Part shown: piece after piece, positions 29,936 through 33,437 of the stretch
Numbering within the stretch: position 1 is the stretch's first letter
How the letters are laid out: the number at the start of each line of letters is the position of its first letter
Assembly (NCBI GenBank): GCA_017470945.1
Contig: JAFUXH010000146.1
Coordinates: forward strand, 1 to 33,437
Direction of reading: 5' to 3'
DNA from: Clostridia bacterium
Lineage (GTDB): Bacteria > Bacillota > Clostridia > Christensenellales > Aristaeellaceae
Length of the DNA stretch: 33,437 nt
Notes under the pieces: model-generated
The model's database searches: none
Told to the model about the DNA's origin: nothing
Seen by the model: the letters and a program-made list of their open reading frames with translations, nothing else
Made by a program: the position numbers and the translations under genes

Positions 29936-30640
29936 GTGATTCGGAAGATCATTCATATAGACGAAGAGAAATGTAACGGCTGCGGGCTTTGCGCGCAGGC
30001 CTGCCACGAAGGGGCCATTGACATGGTGAATGGAAAGGCAAAGCTCATGCGGGAAAGCTTCTGCGACGGCTTTGGCGACTGCCTGCCGGGATGCCCGACG
30101 GGGGCCATCACCTTTGAGGAGCGGGAAGCGCCCGCCTATGATGAAGCGGCCGTGAAGGCGTCAAAAGCAGCGAATGCGGCGCATCCCCACCACGAAGGCG
30201 GCTGCCCCGGCTCCCGGATGATGCAGTTCTCAACCCGCAGCCAGGAGCAAGACCCCATCCCCATGGGGAAGCCGGTATCCCGCCTGGCCCAGTGGCCCTG
30301 CCAAATCAAGCTGGTGCCGCCCCAGGCGCCCTTCTTTGACGGCGCGAAGCTGCTGATCGCGGCGGATTGCACGGCCTATGCCTACGCCAATCTGCATGAG
30401 GAGTTCATGCGCGGCAAGGTCACCCTCATCGGCTGCCCCAAGCTGGACGCGGTGGATTACAGCGAAAAGCTGATGGAAATCATCCGCAACAACGATATCA
30501 AAAGCGTGATCATCGTCCGCATGGAGGTACCTTGCTGCGGCGGCTTGCAGCGGGCGGCGGAAACGGCCCTGAGAAACAGCGGAAAATTCATCCCGTGGCA
30601 GGTGGTCACCATCTCCCGTGATGGGCGGATCCTTGAATAA
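29936..30640 (+). CDS. Dicluster ferredoxin-like 4Fe-4S protein
   Basis: 234 aa. The N-terminal domain holds one standard Cys set (C13, C16, C19 and C23) and a second, less regular one (C43, C49, C53), consistent with two [4Fe-4S] clusters. The rest, rich in Ala/Pro and containing GGCPGSRMMQF and a late PCCGG, is a conserved clostridial extension that may bind a further cluster or metal. GTG 29936 is the start: AAGGAGG lies 8 nt upstream and no ATG suits. It may carry electrons for the neighbouring Fe-S aldo/keto reductase, but that is inferred from proximity. The 44 bases to the convergent LacI gene show no terminator I could identify. Confidence 0.85.
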   Translation: MIRKIIHIDEEKCNGCGLCAQACHEGAIDMVNGKAKLMRESFCDGFGDCLPGCPTGAITFEEREAPAYDEAAVKASKAANAAHPHHEGGCPGSRMMQFSTRSQEQDPIPMGKPVSRLAQWPCQIKLVPPQAPFFDGAKLLIAADCTAYAYANLHEEFMRGKVTLIGCPKLDAVDYSEKLMEIIRNNDIKSVIIVRMEVPCCGGLQRAAETALRNSGKFIPWQVVTISRDGRILE

Positions 30641-30683
30641 GGAAGAACCGTCGAGGGAACCTGAGCGATAACTTGTTCTGATA

Positions 30684-31682
30684 TTACGTACTTTCCCGCT
30701 CTATGATTCTTGGAATGGTACAATAGCTTTGCGTCTGCAATTCCGGCATGCGGATTTTTCGCAGGATGAAACGCCCGGCTTCCTGGCCCATATCGAACAT
30801 ATCGGCCTCCACTGCCGTCAGCTGTGGCTGCGTCAGCTTGGAAAAGGGATAGTTATCAAAGGTCATGATGGCGATATCGGCCGGTACGGAAAGACCTTTC
30901 TGGCGAATGATCTGCAGGCAGGCCATGGCGAGATAATTATTGGTGCACAGTAAAATTTCCGGGGGCTGCTGCATGGAAAGGGCTTCTTCCGCCTGATTCA
31001 GCCCGGATTCATATGTGCTGTCCCCATAGAACGTGGTAAAGGATAATTCCTCTTCCGCAAACATATGCAGCATCCCATTTCGCCGGGCGGCGGAGATCCT
31101 GTCCGTTTCCCGATCGCCCATCAGGAACGCCATCCGGCGATAGCCCTTGTCCAGCAGATAATTGGCGGCGGTTTGACCGGCCTGCTCGTGATTGACGTCC
31201 ATCCAGCAAATGGAGGTGGGAAAGTCCGGCTTGCCGATCACCAGATGGGGCAGCGGCAAATGGCTCAGCATCCCGGCCAGGGCCCGGCTCAGGATTGCTG
31301 CGTGGATGATCACCCCGTCCGCCTGCTCCCGGATCATCATTTCTTTGATGGCCTGTGGCGCTTCTTTCATGGTGGTATGCTTCAGGAGCATGGCGTAGTT
31401 TTTTTCATCCAGATACTGAGAAATCCCCGTCATGATTTCAAACATGTGGGGATTCTCAAAAGCCACGTTCCGATGCAGATCGGTCACGAACAAAACCACG
31501 CCGCTTCTTTGCCTCGCAAAGTTGCTGGCGCGGGCGTTGGGCCGATAATCCATTTCTTCCGCCAGCGCCAGGATGCGCTTTTTTGTTTCTTCCGATACGG
31601 CGTAATGATCGTTCAGCGCCCGGGATACGGTGGCGATGGATACGCCCGCCGCTTTTGCCAGATCATAAATCGTGTTTGCCAT
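30684..31682 (-). CDS. LacI-family transcriptional regulator
   Basis: 332 aa. The N-terminal helix-turn-helix (YDLAKAAGVSIATVSRALN, residues 5-23) and hinge (RPNARASNFA) are typical, followed by the periplasmic-binding-protein-like sugar domain (about 60-330). It overlaps the end of the GH13 gene by 20 nt, and it is the last gene of the sugar operon that starts outside the window. It probably represses that operon until a maltodextrin-type inducer binds; no operator is visible inside the window because the operon promoter lies beyond its edge. The ATG 31682 start lies within the terminal codons of the GH13 gene. Confidence 0.93.
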   Translation of the reverse strand: MANTIYDLAKAAGVSIATVSRALNDHYAVSEETKKRILALAEEMDYRPNARASNFARQRSGVVLFVTDLHRNVAFENPHMFEIMTGISQYLDEKNYAMLLKHTTMKEAPQAIKEMMIREQADGVIIHAAILSRALAGMLSHLPLPHLVIGKPDFPTSICWMDVNHEQAGQTAANYLLDKGYRRMAFLMGDRETDRISAARRNGMLHMFAEEELSFTTFYGDSTYESGLNQAEEALSMQQPPEILLCTNNYLAMACLQIIRQKGLSVPADIAIMTFDNYPFSKLTQPQLTAVEADMFDMGQEAGRFILRKIRMPELQTQSYCTIPRIIEREST

Positions 31683-33390
31683 GGTTCACGCTCCTTGCAA
31701 CAACGTAACCTGTTGGCAACAGTAAATCACAGGAAAAGCCTTTTTTCAAGAGGGTTTCGCCGGAAACAGTACAGGGCATGGGAACGGGCCCCGGGTTGAC
31801 GACGATTTCGATGCGTTCATCCGGCAAAACGCGGGCATAGCGCAGCATGTGCCCCTTGGTTTCCAGCGTAACGAACGCGCCTTCGCGCAGGGCCGCATGC
31901 GCCCGGCGCAGGCGAATGAACGCTTGATACGTGTCCGTCAAGGAGGATTCCGCGCCCCAGGGCATGGGCATCCGGTATTCTTTTTCCCGCATGCCCGTCA
32001 TGCCCTTTTCATCCCCGTAAAATACGCAGGGCATGCCGATGAAGGTCATCTGGAAGAGAATGGCCAGCTCTATCTTATTCAAATCCCCCTGGCACAGGGA
32101 CAGGAAACGGCAGGTGTCATGCCCGTCCAGCAGGTTCAGCTGGGCGGGCAGCATCTGTTTTTTATACCGCATCAGCAGGGAGGACAGCCGCAGATCGAAT
32201 GTCGCCGCGGTCAGGATACCTTCCGCAAAATACTGGGTGCAGAAGCGGCGGAAGTCGTAATTCATGGCGCCGTCCACCATGTCGCCCGTCATGAAATGTT
32301 CGGCGTTTTCCCAGATTTCTCCGATGATGACCGCGTCATGTTTCTCTTGCTTTACTGCCCGGCGGAAAGCCCGCAGAAAGCCGTCGTCCACCTCGTTGGC
32401 CACGTCCAGCCGCCAGCCGTCCACGTCATATTCCCGGATCCAGTGCCTGCCCACCTCGCAGAAATATTCCCGCAAGGAGGGGCAGGCGGTATTCGTTTTG
32501 GGCATATTCGCCACATACGCAAAGCAGGTGTAGGCGGGCGCTTCATGGGCCTGGGGCAGCGTCAGCGGATCGGGCAGATCATAAAACCAATCGTAGTAGG
32601 GCGACGCTTTCCCGTTTTTCAGCACATCCTGAAAAGAAAAATGATGCCAGCTCACATGGTTGAACACTCCGTCCACGATCATCCGGATGCCCTGCGCGTG
32701 GGCGGATCGTACCAGCGCCTTGAAATCGTCATCGGTTCCAAAGCAGGGATCGATATGCAGATAATCCATCACATCGTATTTATGGTAAGCACCCGCGGCG
32801 AAAATGGGGTTCAGGTATAGGCAGTTGAACCCCATTTCCCGGATATAATCCAGGTTTTCCCGGATGCCGCGAAGGGCGCCGCCATAGGTGGAGACAGAAG
32901 GAAAACCGTTATATGTTTCGTTTTTCCCCTGCTTGCTGATCGTTCGGCTTCCATCCGCAAAGCTGTCCGGGAAGATATTATAAACGACCGCGTCCTTGAC
33001 CCAATCGGGAACGGCGGCCAGGTCCGCCTTGTGATGGAAGGGGTACTGGAAATATTCGCTGCGCTCGATGTGCGCATCCAGCTTTTCAAAGCATTCCCCG
33101 GCATAGCGGCATTGGGCTGCGCCGTCATCCAGCAGGAAATAATAGGCGATCCGCTGCCATTTCGTTTCCAAAGTGATTTCGTACCAATCATACAAAAGAT
33201 CCGTGCGGATCAGCGGCATATCCAGCGGAAAGAAGGTCAATTCCGACGCCATGTCCGCCCGGTCGGCATAGAAAAAGGTGACGCGCTTCAAATCGCCCTT
33301 GGCCGTGCGCAGGCGAAACACAAAATGCCCTTCATCCAATGGAAAGGCGTATTCGCTCATGGGGCGGTGAAGGATGGCGGCATACTGCAT
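31663..33390 (-). CDS. GH13 glycoside hydrolase (neopullulanase/cyclomaltodextrinase type)
   Basis: 575 aa, cytosolic, no signal peptide. An N-terminal beta domain (about 1-120, as in GH13 subfamily 20) precedes a TIM barrel. Conserved regions: I DGVFNH (240-245), II GWRLDVANE with nucleophile Asp329, III VIIGEIWE with acid/base Glu358, and IV LLDGHDT with Asp425. It would split imported maltodextrins or cyclodextrins. ATG 33390 has AAAGGA 8 nt upstream, which overlaps the stop of the preceding sugar permease. The order permease, glycosidase, LacI regulator points to a maltodextrin uptake operon. GH13_20 is inferred from the N-terminal domain and signatures. Confidence 0.92.
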   Translation of the reverse strand: MQYAAILHRPMSEYAFPLDEGHFVFRLRTAKGDLKRVTFFYADRADMASELTFFPLDMPLIRTDLLYDWYEITLETKWQRIAYYFLLDDGAAQCRYAGECFEKLDAHIERSEYFQYPFHHKADLAAVPDWVKDAVVYNIFPDSFADGSRTISKQGKNETYNGFPSVSTYGGALRGIRENLDYIREMGFNCLYLNPIFAAGAYHKYDVMDYLHIDPCFGTDDDFKALVRSAHAQGIRMIVDGVFNHVSWHHFSFQDVLKNGKASPYYDWFYDLPDPLTLPQAHEAPAYTCFAYVANMPKTNTACPSLREYFCEVGRHWIREYDVDGWRLDVANEVDDGFLRAFRRAVKQEKHDAVIIGEIWENAEHFMTGDMVDGAMNYDFRRFCTQYFAEGILTAATFDLRLSSLLMRYKKQMLPAQLNLLDGHDTCRFLSLCQGDLNKIELAILFQMTFIGMPCVFYGDEKGMTGMREKEYRMPMPWGAESSLTDTYQAFIRLRRAHAALREGAFVTLETKGHMLRYARVLPDERIEIVVNPGPVPMPCTVSGETLLKKGFSCDLLLPTGYVVARSVNHGKHDL

Positions 33391-33395
33391 GGTAT

Positions 33396-33437
33396 TTATC
33401 CTTTCGTCGCGCCGCCGGTGACCCCGGCGACGTAATA
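33396..33437 (-). CDS. C-terminal fragment of a sugar ABC transporter permease
   Basis: The last 13 residues and stop of a gene entering from the right edge: YYVAGVTGGATKG. This is the usual C-terminus of MalG-type carbohydrate ABC permeases (FVxGxTxGAVKG). It ends 5 nt before the GH13 start, so both belong to one sugar-uptake operon. Only the tail is visible, so the identification rests on a short but characteristic motif plus context. Confidence 0.7.
   Translation of the reverse strand, partial: YYVAGVTGGATKG

Overview
The window looks like chromosomal DNA of an anaerobic, GC-rich Bacillota, most likely a Clostridia member of the kind found in guts. The grounds are strong AGGAGG-type Shine-Dalgarno sites, ferredoxin-linked enzymes (indolepyruvate:ferredoxin oxidoreductase and an Fe-S aldo/keto reductase), clostridial-type ECF sigma modules and a BcrA/LanF-type ABC system. 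Both ends cut genes: an unidentified minus-strand start at 1-118 and the C-terminus of a sugar ABC permease at 33396-33437. No rRNA, tRNA, CRISPR array or transposase gene was seen.

Layout. (1) 0.2-3.0 kb: alpha-phosphoglucomutase and a SAM methyltransferase, then a foldback intergenic repeat. (2) 3.3-7.8 kb, minus strand: a five-gene operon TrpR-like regulator > iorA > iorB > arylacetate-CoA ligase > tandem ACT protein. It should turn aromatic 2-oxo acids into aryl-acetyl-CoA and aryl acids. Its promoter has a palindrome filling the -35/-10 spacer, an attractive operator for its own first gene. Divergently lie an acyl-CoA synthetase and an amidohydrolase. (3) 10.8-13.1 kb: an ECF sigma/anti-sigma pair followed by a second ECF sigma gene that stops at the start of region 4. 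The two modules carry matching ECF-type promoters.

(4) 13.2-21.8 kb, minus strand: the most interesting block. A response regulator, an intramembrane-sensing-type kinase and a polytopic membrane protein form one overlapping operon. Next comes an operon of a 32-residue membrane peptide, a 43-residue protein coupled to it by TAATG, a protein with four 11-residue repeats and a 379-residue beta-rich protein that may be AttH/CrtC-like. Last comes a duplicated ATPase/permease ABC set whose ATPases carry the E-loop typical of lantibiotic-immunity transporters. All three promoters carry the same pair of TTAACA-like direct repeats spaced 11 bp, so the block looks like a self-contained envelope-stress or antimicrobial-peptide regulon that includes small, uncharacterised components.

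(5) 21.9-28.3 kb, plus strand: a patchwork of small genes comprising a variant peptide deformylase, a protein with an RRXRR-like N-terminus, an ABM monooxygenase, a CMD/AhpD-like protein, a decayed nitroreductase, an acylphosphatase, an intact nitroreductase, an apparently chimeric membrane protein, an alpha/beta hydrolase, a Tyr phosphatase, a GNAT acetyltransferase and a sugar O-acetyltransferase. Several show decay or fusion. (6) 28.5-30.6 kb: an Fe-S aldo/keto reductase and a dicluster ferredoxin-like protein. (7) 30.7-33.4 kb, minus strand: the end of a maltodextrin-type operon, sugar permease > GH13 glycosidase > LacI regulator, with the last two genes overlapping.
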